Source of the DNA: Streptomyces sp. 1331.2
GTDB taxonomy: Bacteria; Actinomycetota; Actinomycetes; Streptomycetales; Streptomycetaceae
Length of the DNA stretch: 64,000 nt
Reading direction: 5' to 3'
Assembly: GCF_900199205.1 (NCBI RefSeq)
Contig: NZ_OBMJ01000001.1
Span: forward strand, 2,669,001-2,733,000
Shown here: piece by piece, positions 21,270-31,318 of the stretch
Numbering within the stretch: position 1 is the first letter of the stretch
How the letters are laid out: each line of letters begins with the position of its first letter
Notes under the pieces: generated by a model
Database searches by the model: none
Told to the model about the DNA's origin: nothing
What the model saw: the letters and a program-made list of their open reading frames with translations, nothing else
Position numbers and translations under genes: made by a program

Positions 21270-21285
21270 ATTGGTCCAGACCTTC
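21270..21285. promoter_or_regulatory. dre-like DasR site far from the das locus
   Basis: ATTGGTCCAGACCTTC resembles the dre operators in this window (for example CTTGGCCTAGACCAAT). The TTGG left arm and the AGACC core are kept; the right-hand AA is lost. It lies between the rhomboid-like gene and the response regulator gene. Confidence 0.4.
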
Positions 21286-21352
21286 TTTCGATTGACGCGT
21301 CAGTAGGGCCTCTGACCGGGGACTTGGCGTCAACTCGGCTGCATACGTACCG

Positions 21353-21381
21353 TTACGCAGTGAAAAATCGCCGGGTAAGGT
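21353..21381 (+). promoter_or_regulatory. Candidate promoter of the two-component operon
   Basis: TTACGC (21353-21358), 17-base spacer, TAAGGT (21376-21381). It lies in an AT-rich patch about 260 bases before the response regulator start. Sequence resemblance only. Confidence 0.3.
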
Positions 21382-21644
21382 ATCGGCCCGTGCCCACTCG
21401 TGCAGTGGGTCCGAGGGCGGCCCGAACAGCCGGCCCACGGGCCGGAAACGTCCGGTCCACCTGCCGGGAAGCACCCGCTGTCCGTACGCTGCGATGTGCG
21501 CGGAAACGCGGACGGGCGACAATCCGTCCTCGTTCCCGATCGCGACGGGACGGCGGACCCGGCACAGTCCACGACGGAACAAGACTACGAGCGGAGCCCC
21601 GCCATCCCCACAGGTGGCCGGCCCGCAGCCCTGGGGGCGGTGGC

Positions 21645-22388
21645 GTGACCGTGACAGAAATTCAGCAGGACAACCACAACACCGGCGGCACAGTGAGCAG
21701 CCAGCGCAGAGTGCTGGTGGTGGAGGACGAGCCCACGATCGCCGAGTCGATCGCGGCCCGGCTGGGCGCGGAGGGCTTCAAGGTCGCCGTGGCCCACGAC
21801 GGGCCGGGCGCGGTCGACGGCTTCCACACCTGGCAGCCCGACCTGGTCGTCCTCGACATCATGCTGCCCGGCTTCGACGGCCTGGAGGTGTGCCGCCGGA
21901 TCCAGGCCCAACGCCCGGTGCCGGTACTGATGCTGACCGCGCGCGACGACGAGACGGACCTGCTGGTCGGCCTCGGCGTGGGCGCGGACGACTACATGAC
22001 CAAGCCGTTCTCGATGCGCGAACTGGCCGCCCGGGTCAACGTGCTGCTGCGCCGCGTCGAGCGCGCCCAGCAGGCCGCCCGGACGCCCGCGCTCGGCTCG
22101 CTGCGCTTCGGCGAGCTGGAGATCGACCACGTGCAGCGCCGGGTCCGGCTGGCCTCGGGCGACGTCCACCTGACGCCGACCGAGTTCGACCTGCTCGCCT
22201 GCCTGGCCGCCCAGCCGCGCGCCGTGCTCACCCGCGAGCAGCTGCTGGCCGAGGTCTGGGACTGGACCGACGCGTCCGGCACCCGCACCGTGGACAGCCA
22301 CGTCAAGGCACTGCGCCGCAAGATCGGCGCCAGCTGGATCCGCACCGTGCACGGTGTCGGGTACGCACTGGAGGCCCCGCTCTCCTAG
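21645..22388 (+). CDS. Two-component response regulator, OmpR/PhoB family
   Basis: This 247-residue DNA-binding regulator has a receiver domain with VLVVEDEP, phosphoacceptor Asp71 in DIMLPG, Thr98 and Lys120. A C-terminal winged helix ends in SHVKALRRKIGASWIRTVHGVGY. It is cotranscribed with the sensor kinase 118 bases downstream. The start is uncertain: GTG at 21645 (GGGGGCGG upstream), GTG at 21651, or GTG at 21693, which begins just before the receiver fold. Synteny with kgd and lon matches S. coelicolor SCO5283, from memory. Target genes unknown. Confidence 0.92.
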   Translation: MTVTEIQQDNHNTGGTVSSQRRVLVVEDEPTIAESIAARLGAEGFKVAVAHDGPGAVDGFHTWQPDLVVLDIMLPGFDGLEVCRRIQAQRPVPVLMLTARDDETDLLVGLGVGADDYMTKPFSMRELAARVNVLLRRVERAQQAARTPALGSLRFGELEIDHVQRRVRLASGDVHLTPTEFDLLACLAAQPRAVLTREQLLAEVWDWTDASGTRTVDSHVKALRRKIGASWIRTVHGVGYALEAPLS

Positions 22389-22506
22389 GACTCGTCACCG
22401 ACGAGTCCCGCGGCGAGCCGCGGGCGACGGGCCACCGGGGGGCCCGTGTCCGCAGGGACGCCGCACCACCACGCGGGGGGACACACGCGGGGACCACAGG
22501 GGACCA

Positions 22507-23718
22507 ATGACCTTTCCACAGCAACGCAACGGGGACTCCGAGGGCGCACGGCCGCAGACGCTGGCCGCCCGTGCAGCCCACCGGGTCTGGACCGACATCC
22601 GGCCGCTCGACCCGGTGCGCTCGATCAAGGGCAAGCTCGCCCTGCTCGTGATCGTCTCCGTGTTCCTGGCCACCGGGATGGTGGTCGTGGCGATCCGGTC
22701 CGAGACCCAGATCCGGATCATCATGGTCTTCTCCATGATCGCCTCGCTGCTCTTCATGCAGTTCCTCGCGCACGGGCTGACCGCCCCCCTGCGCGAGATG
22801 ACGGCCGCCGCCCGCGCGATGGCCTCCGGCGACTACAGCCGCCGGGTCGAGGTGAACTCGCGCGACGAGATCGGCGAGCTGGCGGCCGCCTTCAACGCCA
22901 TGGCCGCCGACCTGGAAGCCGCCGACCAGCACCGGCGCGAGCTGGTCGCCAACGTCTCGCACGAGCTGCGCACGCCGATCGCCGCGCTGCGCGCCGTGCT
23001 GGAGAACGTGGTGGACGGGGTCGTCCAGCCCAATCCGGCGACGCTGGGGGCGGCGCTGGAGCAGACCGAGCGGCTCGGCCGCCTGGTCACCCACCTGCTC
23101 GACCTCTCCAAGATCGACGACGGCGTGGTCGACCTGGACGCCCGTCCCTTCGAGGTGCGCGAGTTCCTGGACGGTGTGCTGCGCGGGGTCACCGTGGACG
23201 GCGCGACGGCCGGCGGGGCCTTCTCCCGCCGCGGCGACGTCCGGCTCGCCCTGGAGGTCAGCCCGGCCGGCCTGACCGGCGTCGCGGACCCGGAACGGCT
23301 CCACCAGGTGGTCGCCAACCTGGTCGACAACGCCTGCAAGCACTCCCCGCCCGGCGGCACCGTGACGGTGCGCGCCCGTCCCGACTGCGAGGACGGCGCC
23401 CTCCTGCTGGAGGTCGAGGACGAGGGCCCCGGCATCCCGCCGGCCGACCGCACCCGGGTCTTCGAGCGGTTCAGCCGCAGCGGCACCGCGACCGCCGCCG
23501 GGGCGGGCGCGGACGGCGGCACCGGCCTGGGCCTGGCCATCGCCCGCTGGGCGGTGGACCTGCACGGCGGTCGGATCGCGGTGGCCGAGTCCCCGCGCGG
23601 CTGCCGGATCGTGGTCCGCCTGCCCGGGCAGCGGCAGGACGAGGGCCAGGACGGGAGCCGGGACGAGGGCCGGGACATTTGTCACAGATCCGACACAGAC
23701 GCATACGAAGATCGTTAG
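22507..23718 (+). CDS. Sensor histidine kinase with minimal extracellular loop
   Basis: The 403-residue membrane kinase has two helices (about residues 44-63 and 71-91) separated by only about 7 residues, so it has no real extracellular sensor domain. HAMP (about 92-145), HisKA with phosphorylated His152 in VSHELRTP, and an ATPase domain (VVANLVDNACKHS, DEGPGIP, GTGLGLAIARW) follow. It phosphorylates the upstream regulator. The short loop suggests it reads a signal within the membrane or from a partner protein. The last 20 codons are unusually AT-rich. Confidence 0.93.
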   Translation: MTFPQQRNGDSEGARPQTLAARAAHRVWTDIRPLDPVRSIKGKLALLVIVSVFLATGMVVVAIRSETQIRIIMVFSMIASLLFMQFLAHGLTAPLREMTAAARAMASGDYSRRVEVNSRDEIGELAAAFNAMAADLEAADQHRRELVANVSHELRTPIAALRAVLENVVDGVVQPNPATLGAALEQTERLGRLVTHLLDLSKIDDGVVDLDARPFEVREFLDGVLRGVTVDGATAGGAFSRRGDVRLALEVSPAGLTGVADPERLHQVVANLVDNACKHSPPGGTVTVRARPDCEDGALLLEVEDEGPGIPPADRTRVFERFSRSGTATAAGAGADGGTGLGLAIARWAVDLHGGRIAVAESPRGCRIVVRLPGQRQDEGQDGSRDEGRDICHRSDTDAYEDR

Positions 23719-23951
23719 AGGATTTCCGTAGGGGTTTGTCCGGTTTCCTCCGGATATCAGGCCTGTTCGAGCCCGATCGCTTCCCCTCAGATACGGCTTT
23801 CTAACGCAGTTTTTCGGCCAAACTGCAGGTCAGGACTGTGATCTGGACGACGCCTGGCCCCCGGGGACTGCGCGATCACTGGTCAGGGGCGTAGCCTTAA
23901 TCCCCGCTGTCCAAACATCCCAAAAGGAAGCGGAAGAGGGCGGTTGCCGCC

Positions 23952-26900
23952 GTGTCGCCACAGTCCCCTGAAACCCCCAACAGCTCGGCAAGCTCCACTG
24001 GCTTCGGCCCCAATGAGTGGCTCGTCGACGAGATCTACCAGCAGTACCTCCAGGACCCGAACTCGGTCGACCGAGCCTGGTGGGACTTTTTCGCCGACTA
24101 CAAGCCCGGTACCGAGGTGACCCCAGTGACCCAGGCCGCGACCCAGGCCGGCCCCACGCCGACCCCTGCCGCTGCCCCCGCGCCCGCCGCTGCTGCTCCG
24201 GCCGCGCCCGCCCCCGCCGCACCGGCCGCCCCGGCCGCTCCGGCTCCGGCTGCCGCTCCGCTCGCCGCCGCGCCCGCCGCACCCCCGGCCCCGAAGGCCG
24301 CCGCCGCGGCCCCGGCCCCGGCCGCGCCCGCCGCCGCTGCCGGCCCCGAGCTGGTCCAGCTGCGCGGCCCGGCGAAGGCCGTCGCCACCAACATGGACGC
24401 CTCGCTGGAGGTGCCGACCGCAACCTCGGTCCGCGCCGTCCCGGCGAAGCTGTTGATCGACAACCGCATCGTCATCAACAACCACCTGCAGCGCGCCCGC
24501 GGCGGCAAGGTCTCCTTCACCCACCTCATCGGTTACGCCCTGGTCCAGGCCATCAAGGCCTCCCCGGGCATGAACCACAGCTACAAGGTGGAGGACGGCA
24601 AGGCCTTCCTGGTCAAGCCCGAGCACGTCAACCTCGGCCTGGCCATCGACCTGGTCAAGCCGAACGGCGACCGCCAGCTGGTCGTCGCGGCCATCAAGAA
24701 GGCCGAGACGCTCGACTTCTTCGGCTTCTGGCAGGCCTACGAGGACATCGTCCGCCGGGCCCGCGCCAACAAGCTGACCATGGACGACTTCACCGGCGTC
24801 ACGGTCTCGCTGACCAACCCCGGCGGCATCGGCACCGTGCACTCCGTGCCGCGCCTGATGCAGAACCAGGGCACCATCGTCGGCGTCGGCGCCATGGAGT
24901 ACCCGGCCGAGTTCCAGGGCTCCGCCCCGGAGACCCTGGCCCGCCTCGGCGTCTCCAAGATCATGACGCTGACCTCGACCTACGACCACCGCGTCATCCA
25001 GGGCGCGGCGTCCGGCGAGTTCCTGCGCGAGATCCACCGCCTGCTGCTCGGCGAGAACGGCTTCTACGACGAGATCTTCGAGTCGCTGCGGATCCCGTAC
25101 GAGCCGGTCCGCTGGGCCACCGACGTCGCCACCACCCACGACGACGAGGTCAACAAGACCGCGCGCGTCATGGAGCTCATCCACTCCTACCGGGTCCGCG
25201 GCCACCTGATGGCCGACACCGACCCGCTGGAGTACAAGCAGCGCAAGCACCCCGACCTGGACGTCGTCCAGCACGGCCTCACCCTGTGGGACCTGGAGCG
25301 CGAGTTCGCGGTCGGCGGCTTCGGCGGCCAGAAGATGATGAAGCTCCGCGACATCCTCGGCCTGCTGCGCAACACGTACTGCCGCACCGTCGGCATCGAG
25401 TACATGCACATCCAGGACCCGAAGCAGCGCAAGTGGCTGCAGGAGCGCCTGGAGAAGCCGTACGCGAAGCCCGAGCGCGAGGAGCAGCTGCGGATCCTCC
25501 GCCGCCTGAACTCCGCCGAGGCCTTCGAGACCTTCCTGCAGACCAAGTACGTCGGCCAGAAGCGCTTCTCGCTGGAGGGCGGTGAGTCGCTGATCGCGCT
25601 GCTGGACGCGACCATCGACGCCGCCGCCGAGCACCGCCTCGACGAGGCCGTCATCGGCATGGCCCACCGCGGCCGCCTGAACGTGCTGGCCAACATCGTC
25701 GGCAAGCCGTACGGCAAGATCTTCGGCGAGTTCGAGGGCAACCTCGACCCGAAGTCGATGCACGGCTCCGGCGACGTCAAGTACCACCTGGGCGCCGAGG
25801 GCACCTTCACCGGCCTGGACGGCGAGACCATCAAGGTCTCGCTCGCCGCGAACCCCTCCCACCTGGAGGCCGTGGACCCGGTCGTCGAGGGCATCGCCCG
25901 CGCCAAGCAGGACATCCTGGACCAGGGCGGCACCACCTTCCCGGTGCTGCCGATCCAGATCCACGGCGACGCGGCCTTCGCCGGCCAGGGCGTCGTCGCG
26001 GAGACCCTGAACATGTCGCAGCTGCGCGGCTACCGCACCGGCGGCACCGTGCACGTCGTGGTGAACAACCAGGTCGGCTTCACCGCCGCCCCGGCCTCCT
26101 CGCGCTCCTCGATGTACTGCACCGACGTGGCCCGCATGATCGAGGCCCCGATCTTCCACGTGAACGGCGACGACCCGGAGGCCGTGGTCCGCGTCGCGCG
26201 GCTCGCCTTCGAGTTCCGCCAGGAGTTCCACAAGGACGTGGTGATCGACCTCATCTGCTACCGCCGCCGCGGTCACAACGAGGCCGACAACCCGTCGTTC
26301 ACCCAGCCGCTGATGTACGACCTGATCGACAAGAAGCGCTCGGTGCGCAAGCTGTACACCGAGGGCCTGATCGGTCGCGGCGACATCACCATGGAAGAGG
26401 CGGAGCAGGCGCTCCAGGACTTCCAGGGCCAGCTGGAGAAGGTCTTCGCCGAGGTCCGCGACGCGGCCCAGGCGCCGGCCGTCGGCACCAACGGCAAGCC
26501 GGTCGCCGACTTCCCGGTCTCCATCCAGACCGGCATCTCCCAGGAGATGGTCAAGCGGATCGCGGCCTCCCAGGTCAACCACCCGGACTGGCTGACCGTC
26601 CACCCGCGCCTGCTGCCGCAGCTGCAGCGCCGCGCCGCCTCGGTCGAGGACAACACCATCGACTGGGCGATGGGCGAGACCCTCGCCATCGGCTCGCTGC
26701 TGATGGAGGGCCACCCGGTCCGCCTGGCCGGCCAGGACAGCCGCCGCGGCACCTTCGGCCAGCGGCACGCCGTCCTGATCGACCGCAAGACCGGCGAGGA
26801 CTACACCCCGCTGCAGTACCTCACCGAGGACCAGGCCCGCTACACCGTCTACGACAGCCTGCTGTCGGAGTACGCGGCCATGGGCTTCGAGTACGGCTAC

Positions 26901-27707
26901 TCGCTGACCCGCCCGAACGCGCTGGTCATGTGGGAGGCGCAGTTCGGCGACTTCGTCAACGGCGCGCAGACCATGGTGGACGAGTACATCGCCTCCGCCG
27001 AGCAGAAGTGGGGCCAGCACTCCGGCGTCACCCTGCTGCTGCCGCACGGCTACGAGGGCCAGGGCCCGGACCACTCGTCCGCCCGCCCGGAGCGCTTCCT
27101 CCAGCTGTGCGCGCAGAACAACATGACGGTCGCGATGCCGACCCTGCCGTCGAACTACTTCCACCTGCTGCGCTGGCAGGCGCACAACCCGCACCACAAG
27201 CCGCTGGTCGTCTTCACCCCGAAGTCGATGCTGCGTCTGAAGGCCGCGGCGAGTGCGACCGAGGAGTTCCTGTCCGGCTCGTTCCGCCCGGTCATCGGCG
27301 ACACCACCGTCGACCCGGCGCAGGTCCGCAAGGTGGTCATCACCGCCGGCAAGTTCTACTACGACCTGGAGGCCGCCCGCACCGAGCGCGGCGTCACCGA
27401 CACCGCGATCGTCCGGGTCGAGCGGCTCTACCCGCTGCCGGTGGCCGAGCTCCAGGAGGAGCTGGCCCGCTACGGCGACAACGTCCAGTTCATCTGGGCG
27501 CAGGAGGAGCCGGACAACCAGGGTGCCTGGCCGTTCATCGCGATGAACCTGGTCGACCACCTGCAGGTCGTCATCGGCCGCAGCGCCGCCGGCGACTCCC
27601 GCCTGCGCCGCGTCGCCCGCACGACGGCCTCGTCCCCGGCGGTCGGCTCGGCCAAGCGGCACGCCGCCGAGCAGCAGGCGCTGATCGAAGAGGTCTACTC
27701 GCTCTGA
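23952..27707 (+). CDS. kgd: Multifunctional 2-oxoglutarate dehydrogenase E1/E2 (KGD type)
   Basis: The 1251-residue fused enzyme is the actinobacterial TCA-cycle E1 component of 2-oxoglutarate dehydrogenase. It has an N-terminal helix ([16 protein letters not shown]), an Ala/Pro linker (about residues 55-125), an acyltransferase-like domain with [11 protein letters not shown] near residue 343, and the thiamine-diphosphate E1 part. The E1 part has [19 protein letters not shown] near 673 and a C-terminal transketolase-like region. There is no lipoyl domain, as in mycobacterial KGD, so it works with the pyruvate dehydrogenase components. The start is GTG; the purine-rich GGAAGAGGG is rather far upstream. 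Confidence 0.96.
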   Translation: MSPQSPETPNSSASSTGFGPNEWLVDEIYQQYLQDPNSVDRAWWDFFADYKPGTEVTPVTQAATQAGPTPTPAAAPAPAAAAPAAPAPAAPAAPAAPAPAAAPLAAAPAAPPAPKAAAAAPAPAAPAAAAGPELVQLRGPAKAVATNMDASLEVPTATSVRAVPAKLLIDNRIVINNHLQRARGGKVSFTHLIGYALVQAIKASPGMNHSYKVEDGKAFLVKPEHVNLGLAIDLVKPNGDRQLVVAAIKKAETLDFFGFWQAYEDIVRRARANKLTMDDFTGVTVSLTNPGGIGTVHSVPRLMQNQGTIVGVGAMEYPAEFQGSAPETLARLGVSKIMTLTSTYDHRVIQGAASGEFLREIHRLLLGENGFYDEIFESLRIPYEPVRWATDVATTHDDEVNKTARVMELIHSYRVRGHLMADTDPLEYKQRKHPDLDVVQHGLTLWDLEREFAVGGFGGQKMMKLRDILGLLRNTYCRTVGIEYMHIQDPKQRKWLQERLEKPYAKPEREEQLRILRRLNSAEAFETFLQTKYVGQKRFSLEGGESLIALLDATIDAAAEHRLDEAVIGMAHRGRLNVLANIVGKPYGKIFGEFEGNLDPKSMHGSGDVKYHLGAEGTFTGLDGETIKVSLAANPSHLEAVDPVVEGIARAKQDILDQGGTTFPVLPIQIHGDAAFAGQGVVAETLNMSQLRGYRTGGTVHVVVNNQVGFTAAPASSRSSMYCTDVARMIEAPIFHVNGDDPEAVVRVARLAFEFRQEFHKDVVIDLICYRRRGHNEADNPSFTQPLMYDLIDKKRSVRKLYTEGLIGRGDITMEEAEQALQDFQGQLEKVFAEVRDAAQAPAVGTNGKPVADFPVSIQTGISQEMVKRIAASQVNHPDWLTVHPRLLPQLQRRAASVEDNTIDWAMGETLAIGSLLMEGHPVRLAGQDSRRGTFGQRHAVLIDRKTGEDYTPLQYLTEDQARYTVYDSLLSEYAAMGFEYGYSLTRPNALVMWEAQFGDFVNGAQTMVDEYIASAEQKWGQHSGVTLLLPHGYEGQGPDHSSARPERFLQLCAQNNMTVAMPTLPSNYFHLLRWQAHNPHHKPLVVFTPKSMLRLKAAASATEEFLSGSFRPVIGDTTVDPAQVRKVVITAGKFYYDLEAARTERGVTDTAIVRVERLYPLPVAELQEELARYGDNVQFIWAQEEPDNQGAWPFIAMNLVDHLQVVIGRSAAGDSRLRRVARTTASSPAVGSAKRHAAEQQALIEEVYSL

Positions 27708-27738
27708 CGCGCGACAGCCTGAGCGTGTGCGGCTCACC

Positions 27739-27772
27739 GGCCCCCGTCCTCCCATCCGGGAGGGCGGGGGCC
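27739..27772 (+). terminator. Intrinsic terminator after kgd
   Basis: GGCCCCCGTCCTCCC pairs with GGGAGGGCGGGGGCC (one mismatch) around ATCC. It is 32 bases after the stop codon. Confidence 0.75.
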
Positions 27773-27963
27773 GCGTCGTTTCCCGGAGAACCGTTTCACC
27801 GCCGAGCCATGTCAAGGTCGCAGCTCTGCAACCAATCCGGGGCCGCGGTGCACGAGCTCCTGACGGATCGATAGGTTATGGCTCGCCAGTCGGACGCCGG
27901 CGCCCGTCACCGCGCCCGCCGCCTCGGCCGTACGCCTCACCGCACTCCCAGGGGGATCACCAC

Positions 27964-29954
27964 ATGACCGCCGACACGCCTCGCGACGCCGGCCAGCTCC
28001 CGCCGGTCTTCCAGCCGCTGCTCCCGGACGACCCCCGGGAGGTCGGCGGCTACCGGCTGTTCGCCCGGCTAGGCGCCGGCGGCATGGGCCGGGTCTACCT
28101 GTCGTACACCCCGGGCGGGCGCCCGGTCGCGCTGAAGGTGGTGCGCCCGGAGTTCGCCGAGGACGGCGAGTTCCGCCGCCGCTTCGCCCAGGAGGTCAGC
28201 AACGCCCAGCGCATCCACGGGCTCTACACCGCGCAGGTGATCGACTCCGGCGGCCTGGACGGCGACGCCCCCTGGCTGGTCACCGCGTACGTCCCGGGCC
28301 CGTCCCTGCAGCAGGTGGTGCGCGAGAACGGCGCGCTGCCGGTGCGCACCGTACTGCTGCTGATGGGCGGCATCGCCGAGGCGCTGCAGGCGATCCACAG
28401 CGTCGAGGTGGTCCACCGCGACCTCAAGCCCGCCAACGTGCTGGTCGCCGGGGACGGCCCGCGGGTGATCGACTTCGGCATCGCCCGGGCCGCCGACGCC
28501 ACCGCCCTGACCGGCACCGGCTACCGGATCGGCTCCCCCGCCTTCATGTCCCCCGAGCAGGCCCAGGGCCGCCCGGTCACGCCGGCCACCGACGTCTTCG
28601 CGCTCGGTGCCCTGGCCGCGTACGTGGCCGGCGGCACCCCGCCGTTCGGCGACGGCCCGGACACCGCGGTGCTCTACCGGGTGGTGCACGAGGAGCCGGA
28701 CCTGTCCGGCCTGCCCGCGGACCTGCGCGAGCTGGTCCAGCGCTGCCTGGCGAAGAGCCCGGAGGACCGCCCGACGCCCGCCGAGATCATCCAGGTCGCC
28801 CGCAACCACCCGGAGGTCGGCGGCCAGCTGCGGTTCGGCGACGACTGGCTGCCGCGCGAGATCAACACCGAGATCACCCGGCGCTCCGACCTGCCCAAGA
28901 CGCCCCCACGCCGCTGCCGGCCGCTCCCGCCACCCCGCCGACCCAGGCCCCGGCGTTCCCGGCCGCCCCGGCCACTCCCCCGCCGCCGGCCGGCGCGCCC
29001 ACCCACCCGGTCGCCGCGCCGACCCACCCGGCCACCGTCGCCCACCCGCAGCAGCCCGCCACGCCCCCGCCCGGCTTCGCCCCGCCGCCGCTCGGCGCGT
29101 ACGGCGCCCCGCAGCCGCCCACCGAGTCGCCGACCGCCCCGCTGCTGCCCTCGCCGCCCACCGTCATGCTCCAGCCGGAGCCGCCGTCCTTCGACACCCC
29201 GCCGCCCGGCCCGGTGGTGACCGCCACCCCGGAGCCCCAGCCGGAGCCCAAGCGCAAGGGCGGGGTGTCCTGGAAGGTGCTGCTCACCGTCGCCCTGGTG
29301 ATGGCCGTCGGCGGCACCGCGGGCGGCGTGGCGCTGATGAAGAAGCTCGACGACGGCAAGACGAAGGACTCCAAGGCGGCCGGCCCCGTCACCACGGCCC
29401 AGAGCCCGAGCCCGACCCCGACCTCGCAGAAGACGGCCTCCGCCGACTCCGGCCCGACCGGCTCCTCCGGCGACTCGGTGACGGCCGCACCCTCCAAGTC
29501 CGGCCAGAGCGCCGTCTCGGCCCCCGCCCGGCCGACCGGCTACACCCCGATCCTGGACAAGAAGTCGCTCTCGATCCCGGGCGCCGAGTACACCAGCGAC
29601 ACCTACCGGATCGACCTGAACGCGGGCACCGTGGTCCCGCACTCCGGCGAGCTCAAGTGGGGCCTCGGGGTGTCCAACAACGGCAGCGGCAGCAAGGCCA
29701 ACGCCTTCGACAGCTACGGCGACGACAAGTCGGACTTCGCGGTGATCACCGAGCCGACCGTCACCGCCGAGCAGTGCGCCGCCGCGATCGACTCCCGGCC
29801 GGACACCGACCTCTCGTACAACCGGGTCGCCCCCGGCCGGCTGCTCTGCATCCGCGACCGGGTCACCCGCAACATCGCCGTCGCGGTGATCGAGCAGGCC
29901 GACCCGACCACCGGGGCCGCCAAGGTCACCGTCAGCACCTGGCGGGCCAGCTGA
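27964..29954 (+). pseudogene. Transmembrane Ser/Thr protein kinase, split by a frameshift
   Basis: The kinase half begins at ATG 27964 and is intact: GAGGMG loop, Lys58, HRDLKPAN with Asp153, DFG 170-172, ending near DLPKT (about residue 313). The frame then changes at a C5 run (28903-28907). One added C would read on as a Pro-rich linker, a single membrane helix (WKVLLTVALVMAVGGTAGGV), and an extracellular domain with two Cys residues (EQCAAAI and RLLCIRD), ending at 29954. As it stands, the kinase frame runs through unrelated Arg/Pro codons to 29220, and the outer part has its own ATG at 29166. This is either a sequencing error at a homopolymer, a true mutation, or phase variation. Confidence 0.8.
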
Positions 29955-30000
29955 CCGGTCTATCCTGACCAGGTCAATTCCCATCCGACCGGAGCGAACC

Positions 30001-30180
30001 GTGTACTTCACCGACCGAGGCATCGAGGAGCTGGAGAACCGGCGCGGCGACGAGGAGGTCACCTTCGAGTGGCTGGCCGAGCGCCTGCGCGAGTTCGTCG
30101 ACCTCAACCCGGACTTCGAGATCCCGGTCGAGCGGCTGGCCACCTGGCTGGCCCGGCTCGACGACGAGGACGACGAGTGA
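30001..30180 (+). CDS. Small acidic protein, DUF6104-like
   Basis: This 59-residue protein starts MYFTDRGIEELENRRGDEEV and ends with the acidic RLDDEDDE. It resembles the short DUF6104 proteins conserved in streptomycetes. GTG start with CGGAGCGAACC upstream. It stands alone, followed at once by a strong terminator. Its length and codon bias fit a real gene. No function is known. Confidence 0.75.
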   Translation: MYFTDRGIEELENRRGDEEVTFEWLAERLREFVDLNPDFEIPVERLATWLARLDDEDDE

Positions 30181-30197
30181 CCCGGTGACGGTCCGAC

Positions 30198-30233
30198 GAG
30201 GGGCCCGGGAGGCAACCGCCTCCCGGGCCCCTC
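30198..30233 (+). terminator. Very strong intrinsic terminator
   Basis: A perfect 16-bp stem, GAGGGGCCCGGGAGGC and its complement, around AACC. It directly follows the small acidic protein gene. Confidence 0.85.
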
Positions 30234-30266
30234 GCATGTCCGCACCGCTCCCCAGGGGAATCCGCG

Positions 30267-30332
30267 AGGGGCGGGTCGGGGTCGGGTCGGGGACGGGCCG
30301 GGGTCGGGTCGGGGTCCGGTTCCGGGTCCGGG
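30267..30332 (+). repeat. G-rich tract with quadruplex potential
   Basis: At least nine runs of three or four G on the plus strand, spaced by TC, AC or CC, in a degenerate GGGTCGG repeat. It lies just before the promoter of the DUF4097-PadR operon. Confidence 0.7.
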
Positions 30333-30336
30333 ACGC

Positions 30337-30390
30337 TTGACTCTCCCGGCACGCGATATATCGTCTTTGGAAGAGAACGCGATACATCGC
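30337..30390 (+). promoter_or_regulatory. Promoter and palindromic operators of the DUF4097-PadR operon
   Basis: TTGACT (30337-30342), 16 bases, TATCGT (30359-30364) form a good promoter. Its -10 overlaps the perfect palindrome CGATATATCG (30354-30363). A second near-palindrome, GCGATACATCGC (30379-30390), follows. Such sites fit binding by the PadR protein encoded two genes downstream, giving autorepression. Confidence 0.58.
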
Positions 30391-30414
30391 GATCGACAAC
30401 GGGAGGCGGCAGAG

Positions 30415-31317
30415 ATGAGCCAGTGGACGGTCGACGGCCCCGAGCGGATCACCATCGACGAGGAGGTCCGCGCGCTGCACGTGCGGATCATCGACGGCAC
30501 CGTGAACGTCGTCGCGGCGGAGGGCCCGGCCCGCCTGGAGATCACCGAGCTCCAGGGCGAGCCGCTGCACGTGACGCTGGTGGACGGCGTCCTGACGGTC
30601 ACCTACAAGGACATCAACAGCTGGGGCGAGTTCGGCGACTGGCTCAAGTCGGTCGGCTCGGTCAAGAGCTTCTTCGGCACCCTCAAGCGCAAGCGGGTCG
30701 CCGGTGTGACCCTGACCGTGCCGGCCGCCGCCGAGGTCAAGGTCGGCACCGTCTCGGCCCAGGCCACCGTCTCCGGCGTCGCCGGGAACGTCTCGGTGCA
30801 GAGCGCCAACGGCGACACCACCCTGGTCGCGCTCAGCGGCCGCACCGACGCCAACACCGTCACCGGCGACGTGGACGCCGAGGCGGTCGGCGGCCGGCTG
30901 CGGGTGAACACCGTCTCCGGCCGACTCACCGTCCTCGCCGGCACCGCCGAGCGGGTCCAGGCCAACGCCGTCACCGGCGCCGTCACCCTGGACCTGGACG
31001 TCGACGGCGAGACCGACGTCAAGGTCACCACCGTCAGCGGCCCGGTCGCGATCCGGATCCCGTCCCGCACCGACGCCAAGGTCGAGGCCGGTTCCACCAG
31101 CGGCGACATCTCCAGCAGCTTCGAGCAGCTGAAGCTGAGCGGCACCTGGGGTGCCAAGAAGCTGTCCGGCCAGCTCGGCGAGGGCCGCGGCAGCCTCAAC
31201 GTGACCACCGTCTCCGGCGCGGTCACCGTCCTGAGCCGCCCCGAGCCTGAGGAGGACGGCCCGGCCAAGGAGCTCCCGGCCGCCCCCGGCAAGCCCGACC
31301 TCACCAAGGAGGCCTGA
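30415..31317 (+). CDS. DUF4097 family beta-strand repeat protein
   Basis: The 300-residue protein is built of short beta-strand repeats with recurring VNTVSGR, ANTVTGDV and VTTVSGPV units. This is the DUF4097 (adhesin-like) fold, probably a right-handed beta helix. No signal peptide or membrane segment is seen, so it is likely cytoplasmic. It is cotranscribed with the PadR regulator (1 base between stop and ATG). DUF4097 and PadR genes often pair in actinobacteria. The biochemical role is unknown; a scaffold or envelope-stress role is possible. Confidence 0.85.
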   Translation: MSQWTVDGPERITIDEEVRALHVRIIDGTVNVVAAEGPARLEITELQGEPLHVTLVDGVLTVTYKDINSWGEFGDWLKSVGSVKSFFGTLKRKRVAGVTLTVPAAAEVKVGTVSAQATVSGVAGNVSVQSANGDTTLVALSGRTDANTVTGDVDAEAVGGRLRVNTVSGRLTVLAGTAERVQANAVTGAVTLDLDVDGETDVKVTTVSGPVAIRIPSRTDAKVEAGSTSGDISSSFEQLKLSGTWGAKKLSGQLGEGRGSLNVTTVSGAVTVLSRPEPEEDGPAKELPAAPGKPDLTKEA

Positions 31318-31318
31318 G

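Larger units (their letters stand above)
21092..21644. other. Long divergent intergenic region upstream of the two-component operon
   Basis: The 553-base region holds a dre-like site at 21270, a candidate promoter near 21353-21381, and a relatively AT-rich patch around 21230-21385. Open frames here lack ribosome sites and family features. I see no RNA gene. Confidence 0.5.

Noticed and set aside
23806..23826. GCAGTTT/AAACTGC hairpin as terminator of the sensor kinase operon
   Set aside because: The stem is only 7 bp and AT-rich, with no T-run after it; too weak to call.
23883..27815. A 1310-codon open frame on the minus strand
   Set aside because: It is exactly antisense to kgd, whose protein has clear enzyme domains. 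The long frame results from high-GC third-position bias and shows no family features of its own.
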